From: Leptothoe kymatousa TAU-MAC 1615
GTDB taxonomy: Bacteria; Cyanobacteriota; Cyanobacteriia; Phormidesmidales; Phormidesmidaceae
NCBI RefSeq assembly: GCF_018739865.1
Contig: NZ_JADOER010000004.1
Location: 1,171,480-1,235,479 of the forward strand
Direction: 5' to 3'
Length of the DNA: 64,000 bases
Below are positions 17,837-26,223 of the stretch, piece by piece; the stretch's first letter is position 1; each line of letters opens with the position of its first letter. The translations under genes and the position numbers were made by a program. The notes beneath the pieces are model-generated. The model ran no database searches and was not told where the DNA came from. It saw only the letters and a list, made by a program, of their open reading frames with translations.

Positions 17837-18985
17837 TTAAAATCTGCAGCTGGGGGAGATGTTTAAAGGAGAGTTTACCGAGTGATCGGAGAGGTTAGCC
17901 TGGGAAAGCAACTGGGGGGTGGGTAGGTAAACCACCTCAGGAAAGGTTTCATTGTTTTCCAAGTGTCTCACCATCAGTTGTATCGCTGTTGGTGTAGTGG
18001 TTAATTGCATGGCGGTGGCGGCCAGGGTGCCATGGGCGATGGCCGCTCTGGCGACGGGAATGGCGTCATAGCCCGTAATCAAGATATCTGGACGTTGGGC
18101 TGTTTGGGTTGCGATCGCAGCGCCGAGGGCCATGTGGTCACTGGCTGCAATAATGGCATCTACCTTGGGAAACTTGGTTAACCATTGTTCTGTAATAGTC
18201 TGAGCGGTTTGACAGCTCCACAGGGCCGTTTCCGTATCCAAAATGGTGATATTTTGGCCCTGCAGCCCGGCCACAAAGCCGTGGCGACGGTCCAAGGCGT
18301 TTTTTTGATATTTAGGACCTTCGATAATTAGCACATTGCCTGTGCCCTTGAGCCGCTCGGCCACCCACTGACCCATGGCCTTGCCCCCCTCAAAATCATT
18401 AAAGGTCACTAGGGTTAGCACCTGGGCGGAATTAATCGGGGTACCCACGGCCATAATGGCGATGTTTTTTGCGATCGCTTTTTCCACCACGGGGACCAGC
18501 TGGTTCGAGTCCCTCGGCCCAATCACAATGCCGTCAATGTCATCCCGCATAATCAGCTCATTCAGCAGCTGTATTTGCTGTCGGATACATTCCTGTTCCT
18601 GGCTACAGTCTTCCCCCACGTAGGCCAGTTCAGTGTCCACTCCCAGTTCCTGGGCTGTTTCCTGGGCCGTTTGCCACATATGGCACCACACAATTTCTGG
18701 ACAGTCCTGGTCCGATATATTTTCATGCCCCTTAGGACCATCTTGACTGACAAAGATAATTTTCCAGGGTTGGGTGGCAGGTACCACAGTCTCCAAATCA
18801 GCGCTTGTGGCCGCTGGGGGGAGATCAATGTTGGAAGATTGTTGAGCTGCGGGTGCAGACGTTTGCGGCACCTCAATTTTCTCCGCTGGGCAACTCCCCA
18901 ACAACCCGCTGAGACAAATGACCATTGCCCATCGGCCTAAACGGCTTGGCACAACGCTTTCTATAAACGGTTGATAGTTCACCAT
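17837..18985 (-). CDS. periplasmic sugar-binding-like lipoprotein (type 1 PBP)
   Basis: This is a periplasmic binding protein of the ribose/LuxP/TorT type (Peripla_BP_4-like fold). The ATG at 18985 gives a basic N-terminus, a hydrophobic core and the lipobox LGSC, so the mature protein is probably lipid-anchored after the Cys. Family landmarks are DGIVIGPRDSN, VEKAIAKNIAIMAVGTP, a middle-domain DAIIAASDHMALGAA and ILITGYDA. No ABC permease or ATPase genes are nearby; the neighbours are a Cache hybrid kinase downstream (22 bp) and a REC-GGDEF-EAL gene upstream (about 100 bp). This points to a co-sensor role as in LuxP/LuxQ or TorT/TorS. The ligand is not predictable. Confidence 0.85.
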   Translation of the reverse strand: MVNYQPFIESVVPSRLGRWAMVICLSGLLGSCPAEKIEVPQTSAPAAQQSSNIDLPPAATSADLETVVPATQPWKIIFVSQDGPKGHENISDQDCPEIVWCHMWQTAQETAQELGVDTELAYVGEDCSQEQECIRQQIQLLNELIMRDDIDGIVIGPRDSNQLVPVVEKAIAKNIAIMAVGTPINSAQVLTLVTFNDFEGGKAMGQWVAERLKGTGNVLIIEGPKYQKNALDRRHGFVAGLQGQNITILDTETALWSCQTAQTITEQWLTKFPKVDAIIAASDHMALGAAIATQTAQRPDILITGYDAIPVARAAIAHGTLAATAMQLTTTPTAIQLMVRHLENNETFPEVVYLPTPQLLSQANLSDHSVNSPLNISPSCRF

Positions 18986-19086
18986 GCCGTCCAAATGTCC
19001 CTCTGATGCCGTTCAGGGTATAAGTATTCCCCGTGATTCTACCGAAACTATCCCTGGGCAGTCGTTGTGTAGAGAAAAAGGCTGCT

Positions 19087-20997
19087 TTAGATTGCCTGGG
19101 TCTGAATAAATGTAGCAGCTTTTTGACTATCCACCGGTTTGCCAAACCGGTAACCTTGACCATAAACACAGCCCAGGTTAGCTAATGTCTGAGCTTGGTC
19201 ACAGGTTTCGATTCCTTCCGCAATAGTCTCTAGCTGTAACGCCTGGGTCAGATTGAGAATGGCTTGTAAAATATTGAGACTATCCCGGCTAGACTCCATA
19301 TCCTGGATGAAGGTACGATCTATTTTGACCGTATCGATGGGCAGATGTTTCAGGTAGCTTAAGGATGAGTAACCGGTGCCAAAATCATCAATGCTGACCT
19401 TTACTCCCTGTTTCCTAAGGGATGTCAGGGTATCTAGCACAGGCTGAGGGGTTTTCATAAAGATACTTTCAGTCACCTCTAATTTAATCCAGCTTGGATT
19501 CACCTGGGTGTGTTGGAACACGGCCAAAATCTTGTTAAGACAGTCTGGGCAGGTTAACTGATCGATGGAGACGTTAATACTCAAAAACAGGGGCCGTTTG
19601 CCCTGTTGATTCCATTGGGTAATTTGTTGACAGGCGGTTGCCAATACCCAATCTCCTAGGGCTTCTATCAGCCCTGTTTTTTCAGCTAAGGGGATAAAGA
19701 CGCTGGGGGGAATAAAATCAGCATCGAGGGCTGGCTGCCAGCGGGCTAAGGCCTCATAGCCCACAATGGTGGAGTCTGTCGGATCGGGGGATAGGGCAAC
19801 AATGGGTTGGTAGTAAACCTGTAGCTGTTGTTGTTCAATGGCCTGGCGGAGTTGCCCTTCGAGTTCGAGTTCATAGAGTGCCTGCTGATGCATTTCAGGT
19901 TTAAAGAGCTGACAGCTACCCTGCTGTTGTTTTTTTGCCTGAACCATAGCGAGTTCCGCATCTCGCAACAAATATTCAGCGTTGGCCCCCTCCGTATCGG
20001 CTAGCACCATACCAATGGTGGCGTTAATGTTAATGTTTAGATTGTTGAAGCGGATGGGCACAGCTAGCTGGCGTTGCAGGTTGTTCACAATCGTGTCGGT
20101 GCTGTCGTTGACTGTGGTGATGGTGAGGGCAATGGCAAATTCATCGCCCCCCAGCCTAGCCACCAAGCTGTGTGTGGGAACTGTTGCCGTAATGCGTTTG
20201 GCGATCTCTCTCAGTAGCCGATCGCCCTGGTGGTGGCCGAGGGTATTGCTAATGGATTTAAAGCGATCGCAATCCACCAGCACCAGTAAACACTGAACCG
20301 TTTCAGATTGGGAAGATTGTTGAATCATCTGCAGGGTTGTTTCTAAATGCTTAAGCAACAGGGTACGATTGGCCAACCCCGTTAACGAATCGTACTGAGC
20401 CATATACAGTAGCTGTTCCTGGGTGTGTTGCCGCTCCTGCATTTCCCGTTGCAGTTGTTGGTTCGCCGTTTCTAATTGTTGGGTGCGGTCTACAACCCGT
20501 TGCTCCAACTCTTGGTTTAGCTGACGAATTTGCTCTTCCACTTTCCTTTGGGCTAGCAAGGTGGCCTGTAATTGTTGATTTTGTTGTTTGAGTTGATCTT
20601 TTAGCCCATGCAGTTCTAATTGCAAATTTACCCGAGCCAGCACCTCCGGGAGATGAAACGGTTTGGTAATATAATCTGCCCCGCCTAGCTCCAAGCCTTT
20701 TACTTTATCGGTAACCTCGCCCAGGGCGGTAATAAAAACAATGGGAATATCCGCTGTTTTAAGATTTGTTTTGAGCCGATGACAAACTTCAAAGCCATCC
20801 ATCTCCGGCATGGTGATATCCAATAAAATCAAATCGGGCGGGTCCGTTTCTGCCCCCATAATTGCCAGGGGGCCATTAATGGCACTGCGGACGTCAAATC
20901 CCTCTTGTTTCAATGTCTTTGATAAAAGACGAAGATTGTCCGGTAGATCATCCACAATTAAAATTTTTGCTGGGATGGGGGATCTCACCTGGATCAT
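19087..20997 (-). CDS. response regulator with GGDEF and EAL domains
   Basis: An N-terminal receiver (about 10-130; Asp in LILLDITMPEMDG) is followed by a long coiled coil. A GGDEF domain with intact RLGGDEFAIAL (about 286) and an EAL domain with intact GYEALARW (about 414) come next. The EAL domain also keeps the DDFGTGYSSL and KIDRTF motifs, so both c-di-GMP synthesis and breakdown could be active. The ATG at 20997 has AGGTGA eight bases upstream, which favours it over the GTG at 21009. It is the first gene of a minus-strand set with the binding lipoprotein and the Cache hybrid kinase and is the likely output of that pathway. Confidence 0.92.
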   Translation of the reverse strand: MIQVRSPIPAKILIVDDLPDNLRLLSKTLKQEGFDVRSAINGPLAIMGAETDPPDLILLDITMPEMDGFEVCHRLKTNLKTADIPIVFITALGEVTDKVKGLELGGADYITKPFHLPEVLARVNLQLELHGLKDQLKQQNQQLQATLLAQRKVEEQIRQLNQELEQRVVDRTQQLETANQQLQREMQERQHTQEQLLYMAQYDSLTGLANRTLLLKHLETTLQMIQQSSQSETVQCLLVLVDCDRFKSISNTLGHHQGDRLLREIAKRITATVPTHSLVARLGGDEFAIALTITTVNDSTDTIVNNLQRQLAVPIRFNNLNININATIGMVLADTEGANAEYLLRDAELAMVQAKKQQQGSCQLFKPEMHQQALYELELEGQLRQAIEQQQLQVYYQPIVALSPDPTDSTIVGYEALARWQPALDADFIPPSVFIPLAEKTGLIEALGDWVLATACQQITQWNQQGKRPLFLSINVSIDQLTCPDCLNKILAVFQHTQVNPSWIKLEVTESIFMKTPQPVLDTLTSLRKQGVKVSIDDFGTGYSSLSYLKHLPIDTVKIDRTFIQDMESSRDSLNILQAILNLTQALQLETIAEGIETCDQAQTLANLGCVYGQGYRFGKPVDSQKAATFIQTQAI

Positions 20998-21157
20998 GGG
21001 TAGTATCACCTGTGAAAATGCTAACCGCTTTAGACGTGCCGTAAAATCAGCCCCATTACTATAATTCGATGGTGCCGATCCTCAAGATGATTTTTACCTA
21101 TGTCATTATGGGATAGTGCATTTGCCTATTTGTTGTTGCTATTTGTTAAATCAGTAG

Positions 21158-21229
21158 CGGCCCGTTGTCAAACGGTCCGTTGTCAAACGGCCCGTTGCCA
21201 AACGCCCGTTGCCAAACGGCCCGTTGCCA
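21158..21229. repeat. 15-bp tandem palindromic repeats
   Basis: Five units (21158, 21173, 21188, 21203 and 21217; the fourth is 14 bp) share CGGCCCGTTGYCAAA. Overlapping units create CCGTT-gtca-AACGG hairpins. The array lies just upstream of the membrane protein gene whose first ATG is at 21269. It is too degenerate in frame to be a peptide repeat. It could bind a regulator of that gene or simply be a slippage product. Confidence 0.75.
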
Positions 21230-21268
21230 GTATTATTAGCGGGCATATTCGTTTTTATTAGCTGCAAA

Positions 21269-23230
21269 ATGGCGGTCATTTTACCCATTGTGAGCCTTAT
21301 GCTCCTGGTGCTGCTTGGCACTAGGCTGTTTCACCACAAGCGAGAAGCCTTGTTAGCTGGGCTGATGGCCTGGGCGGTCCTGGTGACGGCGCTGACCGAG
21401 GGGCTTAGTGTGGTCAATGGTTTGAATGGCTGGCTGCTAACGGTGGCCTGGTTGCTGGTGACGGTGGGGCTGGCCTTTTTTGGGTGGCAGGCCCATGGTT
21501 TGCGATGGGGTGGCCCCCGCCGGTGGCTGATGCCGTTTCTAGACTTGCCCTGGACCCTCAAGCTATCGACGGTGGGTATGGGGCTGGCGTTGTTTGCCAT
21601 TGGCCTGACGGCGCTGGTGGCGGCCCCCAACCACTCGGACTCCATGGAATATCACCTCAGTCGGGTGATGCATTGGATCCAAAATGGTTCGGTGGCCCAC
21701 TACCCCAGCCACAATGTATTTCAGCTCTATCAAAATCCCTGGTCCGAGTTTGCGATCGCGCATCTGCAAATCCTCAGCCATTGCGATCTCTTTAGCGGCT
21801 CTGTCCAGTGGGTTAGCCTGATCGGTGCCATGGTTGGCGTCTCCCTAATTGCCAAGGAGCTAGGCGCTAACCGCAACGGTCAAATACTAGCCGCGATTTT
21901 TACCGGCACCATGCCCATGGCGGTGCTACAAGGGTCGAGCACCAATAACGACCATGTGGTGGCCCTATGGATGGTGTGCTTTGTCTACTTTGCCCTGCTA
22001 ACCATGCGCCAAGGGGTGCGGGCTTTGCCCCTAGTGTGTCTCGGCACCAGTCTGGGGCTAGCCATTTTATCCAAAGGCACCGCCTACATCTATGCCTTTC
22101 CCTTTTGCCTATGGTTGCTAATTTGGGGCGTTCGGCATTTGGGCTGGCGCATGGTGCAACCCCTGGCGGCGGTGGCGGCCATCGTCATCGCCATTAACGG
22201 CGGCCACTACCTACGAAATTTTTTCCTCTTCAGTTCCCCCCTGGGGGTGCCCGACGAAACCGGTGCGGCCTTTGGCATCCGGTATTTAATATCCAATGTG
22301 TCTAGAAATCTGGCCCTCCATGCCGACATTGTCAGAAATCTGCACCTGGAAGGTTTTATCACCCCCATCACGGGCATTGTCGAAAAGCTCGTAAACATTC
22401 TCCACGAAATTATTGGGGTGGACATCAATGAACCCCTAATTACCAGCGCGAAGGACCCTCGATTTTATGTGCCAGGTCTGTCTTTTAATGAAGATAAGGC
22501 CGGTAATCCCCTGCATCTGGTCATTATCCTGCTCTCGTCCGGGTTGCTATTGCTCAACGGTCGTCTGCAACAGCGGCGGCGGTTGTTTATCTACTGGCTA
22601 ACAACAACCGGCACGTTTCTCCTATTTTGTCAGTTGCTCACCTGGTCTACGCCCCGCTGTCGTTTGCACCTGCCCATTTTTATCTTATTTGCAGCCTTGG
22701 TGGGCACTGTCCTCGGCAATAGCCTCAATCGCAGAATTGTTAATCTGGTCACCCTTGGTTTAGTGCTGTTGTCGTTCCAATGGGTGTTTTACAACCAGAT
22801 ACGACCCCTGGCGGGGGACGGCAATATTTTTGTTAATCCTCGGCCCGCCCAATATTTTAAGACCCAGCCCGCCCTAGAAAAGATTTATACCGGCGCTGCG
22901 GAACAGATTACCAATCAAAGCTGTGGCAATGTGGGCATGGTGTTTGAAAATATCTCCTTCGAATATCCCTACTGGATGTTGCTGGATGCTCCACGGCGCG
23001 GGTTGCGGGCGCAGCATGTGGCGGTGGCCAATGAGTCTGCACCGTTGCAAAATAAGGGGCGCTATGGTCAGTTTGAACCCTGTTTGGTAATGCTAACGGC
23101 ATCTCGGGATATTGATGCAACCTTGGATCCGGAGCTGACGGTGGATGGTCAGGTGTATCGGGAGATATGGCAGCAAACAGAAGATACGAAAACAGCGCAA
23201 AAGTCGGTGCAGTTGTTTGTTGCTCAGTAG
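21269..23230 (+). CDS. polytopic membrane protein, GT39/ArnT-like glycosyltransferase
   Basis: This protein of about 653 residues has some ten or more hydrophobic segments and a soluble C-terminal part. The first large loop carries NHSDSMEYHLSRVMHW, which resembles the Asp-containing loop of lipid-phosphate-sugar-dependent (GT39/PMT/ArnT) glycosyltransferases. It would transfer a sugar from a polyprenyl-phosphate donor on the outer face of the inner membrane. A TTG at 21209 in the same frame lies inside the 15-bp repeat array, so I place the start at ATG 21269. Acceptor unknown. No glycan cluster surrounds it. Confidence 0.7.
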   Translation: MAVILPIVSLMLLVLLGTRLFHHKREALLAGLMAWAVLVTALTEGLSVVNGLNGWLLTVAWLLVTVGLAFFGWQAHGLRWGGPRRWLMPFLDLPWTLKLSTVGMGLALFAIGLTALVAAPNHSDSMEYHLSRVMHWIQNGSVAHYPSHNVFQLYQNPWSEFAIAHLQILSHCDLFSGSVQWVSLIGAMVGVSLIAKELGANRNGQILAAIFTGTMPMAVLQGSSTNNDHVVALWMVCFVYFALLTMRQGVRALPLVCLGTSLGLAILSKGTAYIYAFPFCLWLLIWGVRHLGWRMVQPLAAVAAIVIAINGGHYLRNFFLFSSPLGVPDETGAAFGIRYLISNVSRNLALHADIVRNLHLEGFITPITGIVEKLVNILHEIIGVDINEPLITSAKDPRFYVPGLSFNEDKAGNPLHLVIILLSSGLLLLNGRLQQRRRLFIYWLTTTGTFLLFCQLLTWSTPRCRLHLPIFILFAALVGTVLGNSLNRRIVNLVTLGLVLLSFQWVFYNQIRPLAGDGNIFVNPRPAQYFKTQPALEKIYTGAAEQITNQSCGNVGMVFENISFEYPYWMLLDAPRRGLRAQHVAVANESAPLQNKGRYGQFEPCLVMLTASRDIDATLDPELTVDGQVYREIWQQTEDTKTAQKSVQLFVAQ

Positions 23231-23267
23231 TAGTTTTTTGATGAGATAAACAACTGTCTCCATATCG

Positions 23268-23303
23268 CCTGTAGGGGCATTGCATGCAATGCCCCTACAG
23301 GCA
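23268..23303. terminator. 36-bp perfect palindrome after the GT39-like gene
   Basis: The 36 bp are self-complementary end to end, with left half GCCTGTAGGGGCATTGCA. It lies 38 bp past the stop codon of the glycosyltransferase-like gene. It may terminate transcription, but no T tract follows. Palindromes of this appearance recur between genes in many cyanobacteria, so a dispersed repeat is equally likely. Confidence 0.6.
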
Positions 23304-23385
23304 TGCCTTTACCTGGATTTTTTGGATCGTTCCGTATCCCTGCTAGAAACGGGTACCCTAGGAAAACTGGACTATGGGTTAACGC

Positions 23386-24174
23386 ATGAAGCGGAGTTTG
23401 CTAACGGCTGGGATATCGTTATTGTTGCTGGGGTTGGGTAGCGAGGCAGGTGCTCAAACTGAGCTGCTGTCTGCTACTCAATTTGTAGACCAGTTGAAAA
23501 CCTGTACCCCCGCCAGTGCTTCTTTGTGGTTGCATGAGCAGATTGTGGGTTGGGACGATGGCCGCTGTGAGGTGAAAACCTATTTCACCGCTGATGATGT
23601 GGCGGCTGATAATCCGTTACTGCACTGTCGCTATAGTTCCGAGACCCTGGCTCTCCATACCGATACATTAGCCTATGGGCAGGCCCAATTTTGGGACCAA
23701 GGAGATATCCATGCGGTGCTAACCAATGTGGATGCAGATGCTGCTAGATTGACCAGATTTGAGACTGCTTTAGGCTCAGACTGTGAGCCTTTGGTGACTA
23801 GCTACCGGGTGCCGAACCTTCCTTTGAGTAGCCCTGTGGCGTATTTAGATGCTTTGAAGGATTGTGTTGTTTCTACCCACGTTACGATCGCGGACCAGAT
23901 GACTTTGATGTTTCTGGGGCCTACGGTGTTGCGGTCTGAGATTATGGGCTGGAACCAGGGTCTGTGTGAGGTGAATAGCGATTTGCGCCATGCTGCATTT
24001 GATGCGGCGATTCCGTTTTCGGTATGTGCGTTGCGACCTGGTACGCTTGCTCTGCTGACGGATGAGAAATCCTATGAGGAGGCACGCACTAATAGTTTGT
24101 CTTTTAGTAGTAAGAATCCTAGGGATGTGGCGTTGTCGGAGGGAGTGAATCAGGATTGTGATATGAATCCGTAA
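23386..24174 (+). CDS. secreted protein with two copies of a Cys-rich domain (unknown function)
   Basis: A signal peptide (MKRSLLTAGISLLLLGLGSEAGA) precedes two related halves. Each half contains LK-x-C, then I(V/M)GW-x-x-G-x-CEV, then a Cys followed by a (T/E)LAL-x-TD-x-x-x-Y-x-x-A segment, so three cysteines are conserved per copy. The gene is therefore an internal duplication of a domain of about 110 residues that I do not recognise. It would be periplasmic or exported. The stop codon overlaps the first arm of an attC-like fold (24172-24257). Confidence 0.75.
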   Translation: MKRSLLTAGISLLLLGLGSEAGAQTELLSATQFVDQLKTCTPASASLWLHEQIVGWDDGRCEVKTYFTADDVAADNPLLHCRYSSETLALHTDTLAYGQAQFWDQGDIHAVLTNVDADAARLTRFETALGSDCEPLVTSYRVPNLPLSSPVAYLDALKDCVVSTHVTIADQMTLMFLGPTVLRSEIMGWNQGLCEVNSDLRHAAFDAAIPFSVCALRPGTLALLTDEKSYEEARTNSLSFSSKNPRDVALSEGVNQDCDMNP

Positions 24175-24257
24175 CGTTGCCCATCACCCGCCGCAGAGAA
24201 CCTCCGTATCATACACTGTCCACTTTCGGCGGTTGGTGTGTATGGGCGTTGTTAGGC
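24172..24257 (+). other. attC-like hairpin (weak candidate)
   Basis: The left arm (TAAC then GCCCAT, CACC, CGCCG) pairs in order with the right arm, which ends in GTTAGGC, a match to the integron core GTTRRRY. Unpaired bases lie between the helical blocks, as in attC sites. The total length is about 86 bp. The preceding gene would then be a cassette, but the sequence at its 5' side (GTTAACG before ATG 23386) is not an exact complement of the left core. I rate this as suggestive only. Confidence 0.35.
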
Positions 24258-24512
24258 TGCAACCGCTTGCTTCAAGGAATTTATCAGCATGGTGCGTTCC
24301 CAACAATCTATCGGTGGGCTAGTAGGAGTTGCAGTAGGGAACACACCCTACAAGATCGGAGATCGCCTGCTGACGATCTCCAGCACGACTTTTGCCTTGA
24401 ATTCGTTACTGTAGTTCCGATGTTTACTTGACATATCCCTTCCCCTTATTGGACTTTAGCTTACGCTCTTTCAGCTCTGTCCTAATTTTTGAGGTCACTA
24501 CAGATTATTTCA
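24175..24512. other. non-coding spacer
   Basis: Apart from the attC-like fold, this 338-bp stretch between the duplicated-domain gene and the TetR gene shows only a short frame at 24289-24414. It would encode 41 residues starting MVRSQQSIGGLVGVAVG, has no clear ribosome-binding site, and may be chance. Confidence 0.45.
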
Positions 24513-25082
24513 TCAACCGTTATCGAGAAGTAGTGCGAGCAGGTTTTCTTCGAGCAATTGCTTTAAATGATTCTGATCGGCTTTAGAAATATATAGGTTA
24601 GACATTACTCTAAATCGCAATATCAGGCCGGCTAGCTGAGTGGCAATCAAGGTCGCTCTCGCTCGTTTGTTTGAACCTTCAAGAATATTCATTAGGGGCT
24701 TTAATGCGCGTTCCTCTATTCGGGCCATTAGGAGTGGTCCAACCTCCGGGCTGGTAATGGAGCGAGTTAAAACTACAAAGGCATCAAATTCATCCTTTGG
24801 ACCGGTGTCTACATACAGTATTGCCAGACGATGGGCGATTTCCTCTTTCTTGCCACCCAGCAGGGGCACCAGATCAAGATGTGGAAGGACTGCCTCTTTA
24901 AACAATCCTAATTTCGAACCGAAGTACCGATGGATTAGATTGATGTTTACATCAGCACGAACTGCTATTTCGCGCGTGGTTGAGGCATCGTAGCCTTTTT
25001 CATGAAAGATGTGTTGGGCAGCCGAAATGATGCGATTAGCTGTTGCTTCGGCATCTCTGTTTTTTTTAGGTGTATGGCTCAC
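24513..25082 (-). CDS. TetR family transcriptional regulator
   Basis: This 189-residue regulator has the TetR helix-turn-helix near its N-terminus: a helix with ANRIISAAQHIFHEKGYDAS, then TTREIAVRADVNINLIHRYFGSK. The C-terminal two-thirds is the helical ligand/dimer domain. The start is a GTG. It is divergent from the alpha/beta hydrolase gene at 25192, and the 109-bp gap contains an 18-bp perfect palindrome (25131-25148), a likely operator that would let it control both genes. The ligand is unknown, possibly a substrate or product of the hydrolase. Confidence 0.92.
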   Translation of the reverse strand: MSHTPKKNRDAEATANRIISAAQHIFHEKGYDASTTREIAVRADVNINLIHRYFGSKLGLFKEAVLPHLDLVPLLGGKKEEIAHRLAILYVDTGPKDEFDAFVVLTRSITSPEVGPLLMARIEERALKPLMNILEGSNKRARATLIATQLAGLILRFRVMSNLYISKADQNHLKQLLEENLLALLLDNG

Positions 25083-25130
25083 AGGGAAAACTTCACAATA
25101 GGTTGACTTTCATTTGTTTATTTGTTTATT

Positions 25131-25148
25131 TGTAATCACGTGATTACA
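25131..25148. promoter_or_regulatory. palindromic operator TGTAATCACGTGATTACA
   Basis: This perfect 18-bp palindrome is centred between the divergent TetR gene and the hydrolase gene, 43 bp before the hydrolase start. TetR proteins usually bind such sites next to their own gene. A TTGACT at 25103-25108 could be a -35 element of the hydrolase promoter, which would place the palindrome at or just after the -10 region. Confidence 0.72.
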
Positions 25149-25191
25149 TCGTCTATTAGTATTTAGTGTCATTTCGCGGAGAAACGTCACC

Positions 25192-26223
25192 ATGGCCACG
25201 AAACTAACCCGAAGACAATTAATTGTATACGGTACAACGATGGCGACGGCTGCAACAAGCCTATTCACAAACAGATCCAACGCCGATGAGGTCAGTATGA
25301 GCGAACTTAGACCTGGAAAAAATACAGTGTCTTTTTCGAGCCAGAATGAAAAGGTTGCTGCCGATGTATTCCTACCGGACGACTACAAAGAAGGTGAATC
25401 GCGACCCGCCGTCATTATCAATCCACCAGCATCGGGGGTAAAGGAACAAACCGCGGGTGTCTACGCCAAAGCTATGGCTAAGCGAGGATTTGCTGCAATG
25501 GCCATCGACCCAAGAGGGTTTGGTAAAAGTGAAGGTATACGCCAGTTACAGGATGGGTTTCGGGTGGCTGATGATATTCGAAATGGCATCAGTTTTCTCG
25601 GCACACTGGAGGCAGTCGACAAAGACAAAATTTTCGCTATAGGTATTTGTGCAGGAGCGGGGTACGCCGCCTATGCAACGGCATTTGACGCAAGGGTGAA
25701 AGCGCTGGGACTTGTTAGCCCTTACCTGACAAGTCAGGAAGAATTTTTACAACTGGTCGGGGGATCTGGACCACTGAGGACTACTTTACTGGCGGCGGCA
25801 GCAGCGGCTGAACAGAAATTTTATGAAACCGGCGAAAACACCATGACACGCGTTGTTCCGATAACGGATGATGAGATTGCTCGAGGGCGTGGTATAGCAC
25901 TAGAGATGAGGGACTATTATCTTGATGGGCTACCCGGTGACGTGCCTGGCTGGAGAAATGAGTTAAGCCTACTCTCTACGAGACCCGTCCTGGCGTTCAA
26001 CATTTTTAACTATACGCATATGTTCGACGGCGTACCTATCTATATGTCCATGGGTGAAGAAGCCGTTAGCGCAGAAGGTGCAATGCGTTTTTATAAAGAG
26101 ATCGCTGGGAAGAAGGAGATGCTAAAGCTAGCCAAGGCGGGTCACTTTGATCTTTACTATAAATCACGCGAGGTCGAGCCTTCTGCCGATGGAATGGCAG
26201 CATGGTTTGATCAGCATGCCTAA
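25192..26223 (+). CDS. Tat-exported alpha/beta hydrolase with Cys at the nucleophile elbow
   Basis: A twin-arginine-like signal (KLTRRQLIVYGTTMATAATS) precedes an alpha/beta hydrolase fold. The oxyanion region reads IINPPASG, an internal strand AIDPRGFGKSEG, the elbow GICAGAGYAAYA and the late His is in AGHFDLYY. The elbow has Cys instead of Ser, as in dienelactone hydrolase and YcjY-like relatives. The substrate is unknown. A GGAG lies about nine bases before the ATG. It is divergent from and probably controlled by the TetR protein encoded at 24513-25082. The surrounding region lacks HIP1 sites, which suggests recent acquisition. Confidence 0.82.
   Translation: MATKLTRRQLIVYGTTMATAATSLFTNRSNADEVSMSELRPGKNTVSFSSQNEKVAADVFLPDDYKEGESRPAVIINPPASGVKEQTAGVYAKAMAKRGFAAMAIDPRGFGKSEGIRQLQDGFRVADDIRNGISFLGTLEAVDKDKIFAIGICAGAGYAAYATAFDARVKALGLVSPYLTSQEEFLQLVGGSGPLRTTLLAAAAAAEQKFYETGENTMTRVVPITDDEIARGRGIALEMRDYYLDGLPGDVPGWRNELSLLSTRPVLAFNIFNYTHMFDGVPIYMSMGEEAVSAEGAMRFYKEIAGKKEMLKLAKAGHFDLYYKSREVEPSADGMAAWFDQHA

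Noticed and set aside
24177..24431. 84-codon plus-strand frame after the duplicated-domain gene
   Set aside because: It starts in the attC-like fold, lacks a ribosome-binding site and has irregular composition.
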